Source: an uncultured Planctomycetota bacterium
Lineage (GTDB): Bacteria > Planctomycetota > UBA1135 > GCA-002686595
DNA length: 64,000 nt
Direction of reading: 5' to 3'
Assembly (NCBI GenBank): GCA_903928115.1
Contig: CAIYPP010000109.1
Coordinates: forward strand, 32,330 to 96,329
Shown: in pieces, positions 48,726 to 56,691 of the stretch
Layout: each line of letters starts with the position of its first letter
Position numbering within the stretch: the stretch's first letter is position 1
Notes under the pieces: model-generated
Database searches by the model: none
Told to the model about the DNA's origin: nothing
The model's input: only the letters and a program-made list of their open reading frames with translations
Program-made: the position numbers and the translations under genes

Positions 48726-50776
48726 GTTCGGTCCAGGGCGAGCGCGACTACGAGCTGACACCCCAACGTGCCGAGTTCCCTCGCGTCGACCCATGGATCG
48801 AGCGCGAAAGTGACGCACTCCTCCTGCTCGACGACGCGGGCCGCGTCGCAGCTCTCAATCCCTCCGCTGCGCGGCTCTTGGGGCGCCGGCGCGAGGAGCT
48901 CCTCGGCCAAGTGCTGGGCATCCCGCTGCAAGGTGCGAGCGCCGTGGAGCTCGTCGTCCGCCGCGCCGATGGATCGCGGACCACAGTCGAGATGCGTTCT
49001 CTGTGCGACGACGGCGGTCGCCGCTGGCTCCGCCTGCGCGACGTGTCCACGCTCGTCAGCACGCGAGACGAGCTGGAGGAAGCTCGCGAGCGAAACTCCC
49101 TCGTCGAAGGCTCGTCGAACGACGGCATCTGGGTTTGGGATCTCAAGAGCGACCGGGCGCACTTCTCCGCACGTTGGCGCGAGCTGATCGGTCAACCGAC
49201 CGAGGGCCTCGATGACTCGATCGCCGAGTGGCTCGACCGGGTGCACCCCGAGGATCGCGAGCGCGTCCAGCAGGAGCTTCGCGCCCACATCGACGGCCGT
49301 TCGCCGCGCTTGGAGTGCGAGCACCGACTGCGTCACCACAGCGGCACGTGGCGCTGGATGCTGGCGCGCGGCGCCGTCTCGCGGGCAAGCGATGGAGCTG
49401 CCCGCCTCTTCGCGGGTTCGCTCACGGACATCAGCCACCGCAAGGCTGCCGAAGACCAGCTCGCGCACCGCTCGTTCTATGACGCGCTGACCGAGCTCCC
49501 CAATCGGGCCCTCTTCCACGACCGGCTGCGCCATGCGCTGCGGCGCGCGTCGCGGCGATCGGACTACGTCTTCGCGGTCCTGTTCCTCGACCTCGATCGC
49601 TTCAAGGTCATCAACGACAGTCTCGGCCACTTCGCCGGCGACCGCCTGCTCGTGATGATCGCGCGACGCCTCGAGCTTTCGCTCCGGCCGGGCGACAGCG
49701 TGGCGCGGCTCGGCGGGGATGAGTTCGCCATCCTGCTCGATGACATTCGCGATGCCTCGGACGCCGTCAAGGTCGCCGAGCGCGTGCAGACCGAGCTCGC
49801 GGCCCCGTTCAACATCGGCGGACAGGAGCTCTTCGTCAGCTCTTCGATCGGCATCGCGACGTCGCTCTCGGGATATCAACGTCCCGAAGACGTGCTGCGC
49901 GACGCGGACACCGCGATGTACCGAGCCAAGGGCTCGGGCCGCGCGCGCCACGCGCTGTTCGACACGGCCATGCACGCGCACGCCGTGCAGCAACTCGAGA
50001 TCGAGCGCGATCTCCGTCGCGCCGTCGAGCGACACGAGATGCGCGTGCACTACCAGCCGATCGTGTCACTCGCCTCCGGCCGTATCAGTGGCTTCGAGGC
50101 GCTCGTACGCTGGACCCACCCCGAGCGCGGCCCGATCTCCCCGGCACAGTTCATTCCGATCGCAGAGGAGACCGGACTCATCGTCCCGCTTGGACGCTGG
50201 GTCCTGCGGCAGGCGTGCATGGAGCTCGCTGCATGGCAGCGGCGCCTCGGCAATCCGCGCGCATGCACGATGTCGGTCAACCTCTCCAGCAAGCAGCTCA
50301 ACCAGCCCGACCTCGCGCACCAGATCGCCCAGATCCTCGTCGAGACGGGAATCGCGGGGGAAGAGCTTCAACTCGAGATCACCGAGAGCGCAATCCTCGA
50401 GCATCCGGACGCGGCGAAGACGATCCTGCTCAAGCTGAAGGAGCTCGGACTCAAGCTCTCGATCGACGACTTCGGCACAGGCTACTCGTCGCTCGCGTAC
50501 CTCCAGCGCTTCCCCATCGACTCGCTCAAGATCGACCGCTCGTTCGTGCAGCATGTTGGACGAGGCGCCGAGAACGACGACGCCCGCATCGCGCGCACCA
50601 TCGTGATGATCGGTCGCAACCTCGGAAAGAGCGTGGTCGCTGAGGGAATCGAAACCGAGGCCCAGCTCGCGCTGATGCGCTCCGTCGAGTGCGACCACGC
50701 GCAGGGCTACCTTTTCAGCAAGGCCGTCGACGGCGACCGAGCGCTCGCCCTTCTCACCAGCGGTCCGACCTGGTGA
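48722..50776 (+). CDS. PAS-GGDEF-EAL cyclic-di-GMP enzyme
   Basis: This 684-aa protein has two PAS-type sensor domains (about residues 25-115 and 130-240), a diguanylate cyclase with an intact GGDEF motif (G331-G-D-E-F335) and an inhibitory RxxD site five residues before it (R322-P-G-D325), and a phosphodiesterase domain with E459-A-L, SVNLSSKQL, EITES and IDDFGTGYSSLAYLQ. All key residues for both activities are present. No membrane helix is seen, so it is a cytoplasmic sensor. It is coupled to the KaiB-like gene and ends at a strong terminator. Confidence 0.93.
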   Translation: MSSVQGERDYELTPQRAEFPRVDPWIERESDALLLLDDAGRVAALNPSAARLLGRRREELLGQVLGIPLQGASAVELVVRRADGSRTTVEMRSLCDDGGRRWLRLRDVSTLVSTRDELEEARERNSLVEGSSNDGIWVWDLKSDRAHFSARWRELIGQPTEGLDDSIAEWLDRVHPEDRERVQQELRAHIDGRSPRLECEHRLRHHSGTWRWMLARGAVSRASDGAARLFAGSLTDISHRKAAEDQLAHRSFYDALTELPNRALFHDRLRHALRRASRRSDYVFAVLFLDLDRFKVINDSLGHFAGDRLLVMIARRLELSLRPGDSVARLGGDEFAILLDDIRDASDAVKVAERVQTELAAPFNIGGQELFVSSSIGIATSLSGYQRPEDVLRDADTAMYRAKGSGRARHALFDTAMHAHAVQQLEIERDLRRAVERHEMRVHYQPIVSLASGRISGFEALVRWTHPERGPISPAQFIPIAEETGLIVPLGRWVLRQACMELAAWQRRLGNPRACTMSVNLSSKQLNQPDLAHQIAQILVETGIAGEELQLEITESAILEHPDAAKTILLKLKELGLKLSIDDFGTGYSSLAYLQRFPIDSLKIDRSFVQHVGRGAENDDARIARTIVMIGRNLGKSVVAEGIETEAQLALMRSVECDHAQGYLFSKAVDGDRALALLTSGPTW

Positions 50777-50836
50777 CGCCAAAGGGTGACCGGGGCGGCG
50801 AACTTACGTCAACGAACCCATTTTCGCCCAAGCAAA

Positions 50837-50867
50837 GCGGGCCGCCCTCGCAACGAGGGCGGCCCGC
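50837..50867. terminator. Bidirectional terminator after GGDEF-EAL gene
   Basis: A perfect 14-bp stem (GCGGGCCGCCCTCG at 50837-50850 and its complement at 50854-50867) encloses a 3-base CAA loop. It lies between convergent genes, 60 bases after the GGDEF-EAL stop and 23 bases after the end of the minus-strand gene. Confidence 0.8.
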
Positions 50868-50890
50868 GCAGTTTCTATGCCTTCGGCAGG

Positions 50891-52726
50891 CTACTGGCAG
50901 ATCTGGAAGCGAACCGCGTTCGTGAGGCTCGTGGTGAACGCATCGGCCGGGTCGCGACTCCAAATCTGAGCGTTGACCTGCTGGCCCACCGTCTGCAGCG
51001 CCAAGTCCGTGCCCGAGAGCATCAGCGCCTTGAAGTCGTAGTTGAACGTGCCCGTGCAGTTGTTGCCCGTAGCACTGCCGCCCGTGTTCGCCGCCGCGGT
51101 GCGCTTCACCGGGCTCTGCACGCACAGCGTGCCGCCTTGGAACGGCATGTTCGCGTTGGCGTAGCCGTAGAAGACGAGACCTTGCTTGTTATTCAGCAGG
51201 TTCGTCGCCGTAATGCGGAAGGTGCCAGCACCGCTCAGCGTCGGTGCTCCCGAGTAGCCGATCGACGGCACGCAGAACTGGCTGTTCATCTTCGCGGTGC
51301 AGTAGATCTGCGGAGGCGTTCCGCCCTGGCACTCACAGGTGTCGGGAATCCCGTTGCCGTTCACGTCGGCCGCGCCGGAGGCAATGTCGCACGAGTCCGG
51401 ACGACCGTTGCCGTTGCAGTCCGGCATGCCGCCGGCGATGTCGCACTCGTCCGGGATGCCGTTGGCGTTGCAGTCGAGAGACGCGCCGCTCTGCAGGTCG
51501 CAACCATCGGCGATACCGTTGGAGTTGCAGTCGAGAGCACCGCCCGCCGGATCGATGCGATAGATCTCGCCATCGGAGTAGTCGAGGATGTAGATCTCAC
51601 CGCTCGCATCTTCCCCGAAGGAGCTGATCGAGCTGATCGTCGGCGTGCCCGCGGGCTCGAGCTCGGTGGTGCGAACCGTGAAGTTGGACACCTGTCCGTT
51701 CACGTACCGCAGCGACCAGATCGCGGACGAGCAGTAGTCCGCGTAGAAGTACGTGCCCTGTAGGCCGCACACGTTCGAGCCACGGTAGACGTAGCCGCCG
51801 ATCGCCGAGCAGTGGCCGCCCGAAGCTTGCGTGTAGTCGCGCAACGGTGCCGTGAGAGCCGCCGAGTTGCAGGTGCAGCCCGTGAGGCCCGTGCAGGCAG
51901 TGCCCTCCATGCAACGCCATCCGAAGTTGCGACCGCTCGCGCCCGCCGGCGCGAAGTCGATCTCCTCCACCGCGTTCTGGCCGACGTCACCGATGTACAT
52001 GTCACCGGTCTGACGGTCGAAGCTGAAGCGGAACGGGTTGCGCAATCCGAGGTGCCAGATCTCGTCGAGCGGCGCGCCGGCGCCCACGTACGGATTGTCC
52101 GCGGGGATGTATGGAGACGGAAGGTTGACATCGAGGCGCAGCATCTTGCCGAGCAGAGAACTCGTGTTCTGAGCGTAGCCGCTCGGGTCGTTGGCACTGC
52201 CGCCATCGCCCATGCCGATGTAGAGCTTGCCGTCGAGTCCGAACTGGATGCAGCCGCCGTTGTGGTTCGAGAAGGGCTGCGCGACGGTGAGCAGAACCGT
52301 CTCGGTGGTCGACGCCACGTCGGGGTTCGTCGGACTGACCTGATAGCGCGCGATCACGGTGGCGCCGGAAGTGACCGCCGTGTAGTTCACATAGAAGAAC
52401 CCGTTCTGCGCGTAGTTGGGATGGAACGCGAGGCCGAGCAGGCCGCGCTCGCTGCCCGTCGAGATCTTGCCCAAGCCGCCCGTCGCAGCCGAACCCAAGT
52501 GCAGGAAGTTTGCCGTCAGCGTGGTGCCATTCTTGATGATTCGAATCTTGCCGCCCTGCTCGACGACAAACTGACGCGCCGTATCCCCCGGAGGAGAGCA
52601 GAGGAATACCGGTTGGGAGAACCCGTTCTTGAAGAGGGTGGCTTGGAGCGTCTGTGCGGCGGCGCTGGTCGCAGTGAGCGAGCACGCAAGGACCGCGAGG
52701 CCGATGTTCGTAACGAAGTGGCGCAT
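50891..52726 (-). CDS. Secreted PQQ-type sugar dehydrogenase-like protein with TSP3-type repeats and shared beta domain
   Basis: This 611-aa protein has a signal peptide (MRHFVTNIGLAVLACSLTATSAAAQ). Residues about 30-395 form a glucose/sorbosone dehydrogenase beta-propeller (GLLGLAFHPNY, SNHNGGCIQFG, LYIGMGDGGS, IWHLGLRNPFRFSFD, GDVGQN). Residues 398-466 carry four Asp-rich DCNGNGIPD repeats, and residues 475-611 form the Cys-type beta domain also in two other genes here. ATG 52726 is chosen for the signal peptide. Secreted to the envelope or outside; the true substrate and cofactor are not proven. There is no Shine-Dalgarno sequence just before the start. Confidence 0.9.
   Translation of the reverse strand: MRHFVTNIGLAVLACSLTATSAAAQTLQATLFKNGFSQPVFLCSPPGDTARQFVVEQGGKIRIIKNGTTLTANFLHLGSAATGGLGKISTGSERGLLGLAFHPNYAQNGFFYVNYTAVTSGATVIARYQVSPTNPDVASTTETVLLTVAQPFSNHNGGCIQFGLDGKLYIGMGDGGSANDPSGYAQNTSSLLGKMLRLDVNLPSPYIPADNPYVGAGAPLDEIWHLGLRNPFRFSFDRQTGDMYIGDVGQNAVEEIDFAPAGASGRNFGWRCMEGTACTGLTGCTCNSAALTAPLRDYTQASGGHCSAIGGYVYRGSNVCGLQGTYFYADYCSSAIWSLRYVNGQVSNFTVRTTELEPAGTPTISSISSFGEDASGEIYILDYSDGEIYRIDPAGGALDCNSNGIADGCDLQSGASLDCNANGIPDECDIAGGMPDCNGNGRPDSCDIASGAADVNGNGIPDTCECQGGTPPQIYCTAKMNSQFCVPSIGYSGAPTLSGAGTFRITATNLLNNKQGLVFYGYANANMPFQGGTLCVQSPVKRTAAANTGGSATGNNCTGTFNYDFKALMLSGTDLALQTVGQQVNAQIWSRDPADAFTTSLTNAVRFQICQ
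51329..51535 (-). repeat. Four Asp-rich calcium-type repeats within the sugar dehydrogenase-like gene
   Basis: The DNA codes for four repeats of about 16-19 residues with core D-C-N-x-N-G-I/R-P/A-D-x-C-D-[IL] (residues 398-466). They resemble thrombospondin type 3 or dockerin-like calcium loops and link the propeller to the C-terminal domain. The bases are repeated only imperfectly, so this is a protein-level repeat. Confidence 0.75.
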
Positions 52727-53056
52727 GAAAGGAGCTCTAGGGTGCGGGACGCTGTCGCGCGCGAGGAAATCAGCGCGTATCACTCTTAATGCTCGACGCG
52801 GTGGCGCAGTAAGTCAAGCAGAGCCATGGCTCGCGCCGTGAAACCTCCATGATTCCGATCCTTGGAAACCCACGACCGCGCGCGGACGAACTGAACGTTT
52901 CTTGCAACGTCGGCGCGGCTCGCGCGCCCGCAGGAGGATGCACGCGGCCGACCATCGGCCCTTGAGTTTGAAAAAGCACCGAGCGGCGCTCCCCACGCGG
53001 GAGAGCGCCGCTCGGCTTGTCTTGGCAGCGATCACGCGGACCGCTGCTCTAGGCGA
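52727..53056. other. Intergenic gap between two secreted-protein genes
   Basis: This 330-base stretch lies between the two minus-strand secreted genes and contains the terminator at 52971-53015. The rest should hold the promoter of the sugar dehydrogenase-like gene. A TTGACT at 52812-52817 (minus strand) is a possible -35, but no convincing -10 follows. Confidence 0.5.
52971..53015 (-). terminator. Rho-independent terminator of the 462-aa secreted protein gene
   Basis: A perfect 13-bp stem (CCGAGCGGCGCTC at 52979-52991 and its complement at 53003-53015) with an 11-base loop is followed on the minus strand by TGCTTTTTC. The T-run (positions 52971-52975) makes this a classic intrinsic terminator, 41 bases after the upstream gene's stop. 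Confidence 0.85.
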
Positions 53057-54445
53057 TCACGGGCAGAGCGTGATCTCGAGGGCGTCCGACAGGTGCGTCG
53101 TCTTCGGAGCCGGCGGGTCGCGGAACCACGCCTGGATGTCGAAGAGACCGCCGGCGGCGACGGGGAACGTCGTCTGGGCGGCGAGCGCAGCGTTGATGTC
53201 GAGGCTCATCGAGCCATCGCAAGCGTTCGCGGTGCCGTTCGTGTTCTGAACGGCCGAGCGCTGCGTCGGCGACTTCACGCAGAGGAAGCTCGACGAGGTC
53301 GGGCTCCAAGCCGTGGCGCTGCGGGCGGTGCCGTAGAAGAACAGGCCCGTCTTCGCGCCTTCGACGTTCGTCGCGGACACGACCGCCGGACCGGCGTTGC
53401 TGGCGCTCGGGATGCCGCTCTGGAGCGACATCGTGGCGTTGCAGCCGTTCGAGGTCGTACCGGCGGTGCAGTAGTTCACGGCCTGAGCCGCGCAGCCACC
53501 GCACGAACCGTTGTTGCCGATGCGCATGTAGAAGCCGCCGAAGGGGTTACCCGGCGCGCCACCGAACCAGTAGCAGCCCGTGCCACCGCCCGGAGCCGAG
53601 ACGCAGCCCGTACCGGCCGAGAGGCCGCCACCGGCGAGGTCGTTGTCGACGTTGATCCAGAACGCGTCGTCGTTCGCGAGGCCCGAGCCGCACGGGTTGC
53701 CGTACAGCGGGTCCGCCGAGCACGGCACGTTGTACGTGCACGAGCCGGGGACCGTGGCGAAGGGCTCGCCCGAGAGCAGGATGCCCTGCGTCACGGTGTT
53801 GTCCATCTGCCACGACCAGTTGAAGCGGTCGAGGTCGGCGTTGTTGTCATAGACACCATCGCCGTCCGAGAGCATGCAGAAGCCGGTGTTGCCGAGGTCG
53901 AAGCCGATCACCCAGCACTGCAGGCCGCCTGTCGACGTGCCACCGGGCATCGTCGCGATCGGCAGCTGGAACACGGTGCCCTGCGACGCCAGCGACGGCG
54001 GGATCGGAGCCGGCGGGAAACCGCCGCACTGACCACCGAGCGTGTCGAAGAAACCGACCTTGACGTCGACCGTGCCGGCGGCGGCCGACGTGCAGTAGCC
54101 AACTTCGAAGAAGGTGATGTTGTTGTCGACCGTCGCGCCCGTGGGGGCCGTGCCGCCCAGACCGCCGGGGATGCGACCTTCGTCGATGTAGTCCTCGCAC
54201 ACGCCGGTGCCGGTGTAGAAACCACCGCCGGTCCAGGTGCACGTGTTGTCGTAAACGATGTTGGTGACGGCGCGAACCTGAGATTCACGCGCGGGGCTCA
54301 CCGGCTGGCCGGTGCGCAGGTTGATCACGGGACCGCGCTGGACGGCGCCCGGGATCGGGTAGACGTTGTCCACCTGTTGAGCGAAGCTCGCGCCGCACAG
54401 AACGGCTGCCGCAGCTGCGATCAGGGTCGAACGGACCATGTACAT
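53057..54445 (-). CDS. Secreted Cys-rich protein with shared beta domain
   Basis: This 462-aa protein has a signal peptide (MYMVRSTLIAAAAAVLCGASFAQQ). ATG 54445 is supported by an AGGAG ribosome site a few bases upstream; ATG 54439 is close. It is rich in Gly, Asn, Thr and Cys and mostly beta. Residues about 60-320 form an unknown extracellular region with paired cysteines. Residues 325-462 form the domain shared with two other proteins here (YCTAGTTSNGC, GLFFYGTA, FLCVKSPTQR, W-F-R-D-P, and a C-P end). It is flanked by a strong terminator and a palindrome, so it may be well expressed. Likely a surface or extracellular protein. Confidence 0.83.
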   Translation of the reverse strand: MYMVRSTLIAAAAAVLCGASFAQQVDNVYPIPGAVQRGPVINLRTGQPVSPARESQVRAVTNIVYDNTCTWTGGGFYTGTGVCEDYIDEGRIPGGLGGTAPTGATVDNNITFFEVGYCTSAAAGTVDVKVGFFDTLGGQCGGFPPAPIPPSLASQGTVFQLPIATMPGGTSTGGLQCWVIGFDLGNTGFCMLSDGDGVYDNNADLDRFNWSWQMDNTVTQGILLSGEPFATVPGSCTYNVPCSADPLYGNPCGSGLANDDAFWINVDNDLAGGGLSAGTGCVSAPGGGTGCYWFGGAPGNPFGGFYMRIGNNGSCGGCAAQAVNYCTAGTTSNGCNATMSLQSGIPSASNAGPAVVSATNVEGAKTGLFFYGTARSATAWSPTSSSFLCVKSPTQRSAVQNTNGTANACDGSMSLDINAALAAQTTFPVAAGGLFDIQAWFRDPPAPKTTHLSDALEITLCP

Positions 54446-54555
54446 GTCTCCTGAGAAGTGAGTGAAGAGAGGGAGAGAACCTCGGCCTCCAAGCCTAGCG
54501 CCCCACGCGGGAGACGCCAAACCGGATTCCTAGCAAACCTAGGAGGGAACCCTGT

Positions 54556-54571
54556 GCGGAGACGTCTCCGC
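54556..54571. promoter_or_regulatory. Perfect 16-bp palindrome upstream of a secreted protein gene
   Basis: GCGGAGAC followed immediately by GTCTCCGC forms a perfect inverted repeat with no loop, 111 bases before the start of the 462-aa secreted protein gene and 128 bases after the end of the SPFH gene. Its symmetry suits a dimeric regulator operator better than an RNA hairpin. Function is inferred only. Confidence 0.35.
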
Positions 54572-54698
54572 GCAAAGTCTTCCGGTCGCCGCGTGCGCGG
54601 AGTCCGGGCCCTCACGTAAGGTCGAAGCTACCACGGGCCCCACGGGTGGGAAGGGGGCATGCAAGGAAAATTCTCGCGCTCGCCGTCTCACAAGATGG

Positions 54699-55793
54699 TC
54701 ATTCGCGCTTGCGCCCGCACTGACCGCAGAAACGGGCCTCCGCGAGAAGCCCCGCCCCGCAGCCGCCGCAGTATCCGCCCGTCGGCTTGAGCGCGAGCTC
54801 CTTGCCGCAGGCTCCGCAGAACTTGCCGGGAGCGACGGATGCGCCACAGGAGCCGCAGGCAACGCGTCCCGCAGCAGCGACTTCCCCCGCAGGTCGGCCT
54901 TGGGCCGCGAGCATCTGCTGAGCGAGCCCGAAGCCGACTCCGAGGCCCGCGCCGCCGAGGAGGCCGCCGCTGCCGCCGTCTCCGCCACCCTTGGCCATCC
55001 CCTCCCCAGCCCCGAGCATGGCCTTGCCCGCCGCAAACTTCTGGAACCCCTCGACCCCACCCACGGTCCGCAGGTACGCGGCGTCCGTGTAGAGCTTCTT
55101 CAGGTTGGCGGCGTCGCCGTCGGCGATGGCGACGACGAAGTTGCCCATGCGCGGGATGGAGAGGCCGTACGACGAGCAGTGCGTGCCCAACCCGGCCAAG
55201 ACGTCGGCTTCGATTTCCTCGGTGTACGCGCCCGAGGTCACATCGAGCAGCGGCCACTTGTTCTTCACGACGAGCTCCGCCACGCGGTCGCGCACGACCT
55301 TGAGCACCTGCTCGCGCATCCACAGGCCCACCTGCGTCGGCGCGCCGTTGCCCATGCCGACGAATCCGAGGATCAACTTCTCGGGATCGACCACGCGGAA
55401 CGCGAACTCACCGTGCACCATCGTCTCGACGGGCACCCCGGACTTGGGATCTTCGACGTTGCCGATGCGACCGCCAAACTTCTCGCCGACCTGCTCGGTC
55501 ATGCTGACGAAGAAAACTTCGGCGATGAACACGCGCCCGCCCGTGAACGAGTCCACGAGCCGCGAGAGGAACGGCAGGTTGGCGCTGTCGAGCGTGTGAC
55601 GCCCCGGCCCGAGCGTGGCGACCACCTTGCCGTCGCGGAAGAACACGCAGCGCTCATCGGACTCCACCGTGAGCTGCGACTTCATCGGGATCGTGGGATC
55701 GGGGTGCTTCCAGACGAGCTGGCGCTTCGCCTCGTCGGGCCGCGCGATCATCAACTCGCCCACGCCACCTCGGAGCCAGTCCATCACACCCAT
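54699..55793 (-). CDS. SPFH-domain protein with C-terminal zinc ribbons
   Basis: This 364-aa protein matches the YdjI-like SPFH/virion-core group: an SPFH domain at about residues 20-240 (LTVESDERCVFFRDGKVVATLGPGRHTLDS), a Gly-rich hinge (about 270-300) and two CxxC zinc ribbons at the end (CGSCG...CGACG, then CGGCG...CGQCG). It is soluble or peripherally membrane-bound. Family members occur near stress or membrane-repair genes; no such gene is adjacent here. Confidence 0.88.
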   Translation of the reverse strand: MGVMDWLRGGVGELMIARPDEAKRQLVWKHPDPTIPMKSQLTVESDERCVFFRDGKVVATLGPGRHTLDSANLPFLSRLVDSFTGGRVFIAEVFFVSMTEQVGEKFGGRIGNVEDPKSGVPVETMVHGEFAFRVVDPEKLILGFVGMGNGAPTQVGLWMREQVLKVVRDRVAELVVKNKWPLLDVTSGAYTEEIEADVLAGLGTHCSSYGLSIPRMGNFVVAIADGDAANLKKLYTDAAYLRTVGGVEGFQKFAAGKAMLGAGEGMAKGGGDGGSGGLLGGAGLGVGFGLAQQMLAAQGRPAGEVAAAGRVACGSCGASVAPGKFCGACGKELALKPTGGYCGGCGAGLLAEARFCGQCGRKRE

Positions 55794-55907
55794 CGCAAAC
55801 CTCCTCGATTCCGCAAACCACCGAGCAAAAGCAACCGCGCTTTCGCCCGCGCGTAGGCTACGCGAGCGAATCCGAGATCTTCAATGCGAGCGAAGAACTC
55901 GCGCCGC

Positions 55908-56594
55908 TCAGCGCACGCGGACGTTCTTCTCGTAGTAGCCCGTGAGCCGCGCATCGACTGCGCCGCTCTCGTCCCAGAACATCCACGAGCCCTCGCGCAG
56001 GTTGTTCACGTACGAGCCCTCCGCCATGAGCGCGCCGTTCTCGTGCCAGTAGCGCCAAGGCCCCTCGTTCTGCCCGACGTGCAGCAGGCCCTCGTACGCC
56101 TTGCGGCCATTCGAGTGGTACTGGACCCAGTCCCCCTCGCGCAGCCCGCCGGCGAAGTCCCCTTCGCGGAGCAGAGCACCGCGCTCGTCCCAGTAGCGCC
56201 AGCGCCCCGAGCTCTTGCCCTGCTCGTCGTAGCCGCCCTCGATGCGCAGCTGGCCATTCTCGAACCAAGCCTTCATGGGCCCCACTCGGGTGGTCGAGCC
56301 TCCCGGGCCGATCCGCTCGCTGCGTTCCGTCGAGAGCTTCCCGTTGGGATGGAACTCGCGCACGCGGACCGTCTCGCCCTCCGCGGCGACGGCGGGCTCT
56401 TGAACGCGCGCGACTCCAGCCGGGGCACTCGGCAGCTCGCCCAACGTGTCCATCGGAAGCGAGCGCTCCTCCGGCGCGGACGGCGAGGTCACCACCGTCG
56501 CTTGCGACGCGGGCGCGGGACTGGGTTCCGACGCACGCGAGCAGGCGCCCCAGCACAGCGAAGTTGCGAGCACGAGTGTTCGGGTGCGATGCAT
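55908..56594 (-). CDS. Second MORN-repeat lipoprotein (YwqK-like)
   Basis: This 228-aa protein has a lipoprotein signal (MHRTRTLVLATSLCWGAC, lipobox W-G-A-C18), a Ser/Pro/Ala linker, then about five to six MORN-type repeats (FHPNGKLSTE, ENGQLRIEGGYD, DWVQYHSNGRKAYEG). ATG 56594 is used for the signal. Related in plan to the larger lipoprotein at 34.4 kb. Divergent from the GH31 gene with a 97-base gap. Confidence 0.82.
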   Translation of the reverse strand: MHRTRTLVLATSLCWGACSRASEPSPAPASQATVVTSPSAPEERSLPMDTLGELPSAPAGVARVQEPAVAAEGETVRVREFHPNGKLSTERSERIGPGGSTTRVGPMKAWFENGQLRIEGGYDEQGKSSGRWRYWDERGALLREGDFAGGLREGDWVQYHSNGRKAYEGLLHVGQNEGPWRYWHENGALMAEGSYVNNLREGSWMFWDESGAVDARLTGYYEKNVRVR

Positions 56595-56691
56595 GCAAAG
56601 GCCCTCGGCGGAAGAGCCTAGCCCGCTCCTCGCGGAGTTCGAAGCGCGCACCTTGTGAGAAGCTTCGCGACGCCGCTAGTGTCTCGGCCCC

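Noticed and set aside
52785..52817. A sigma-70-like promoter upstream of the sugar dehydrogenase-like gene
   Set aside because: TTGACT is present as a possible -35, but no good -10 hexamer lies 16-18 bases away. The match is too weak to call.
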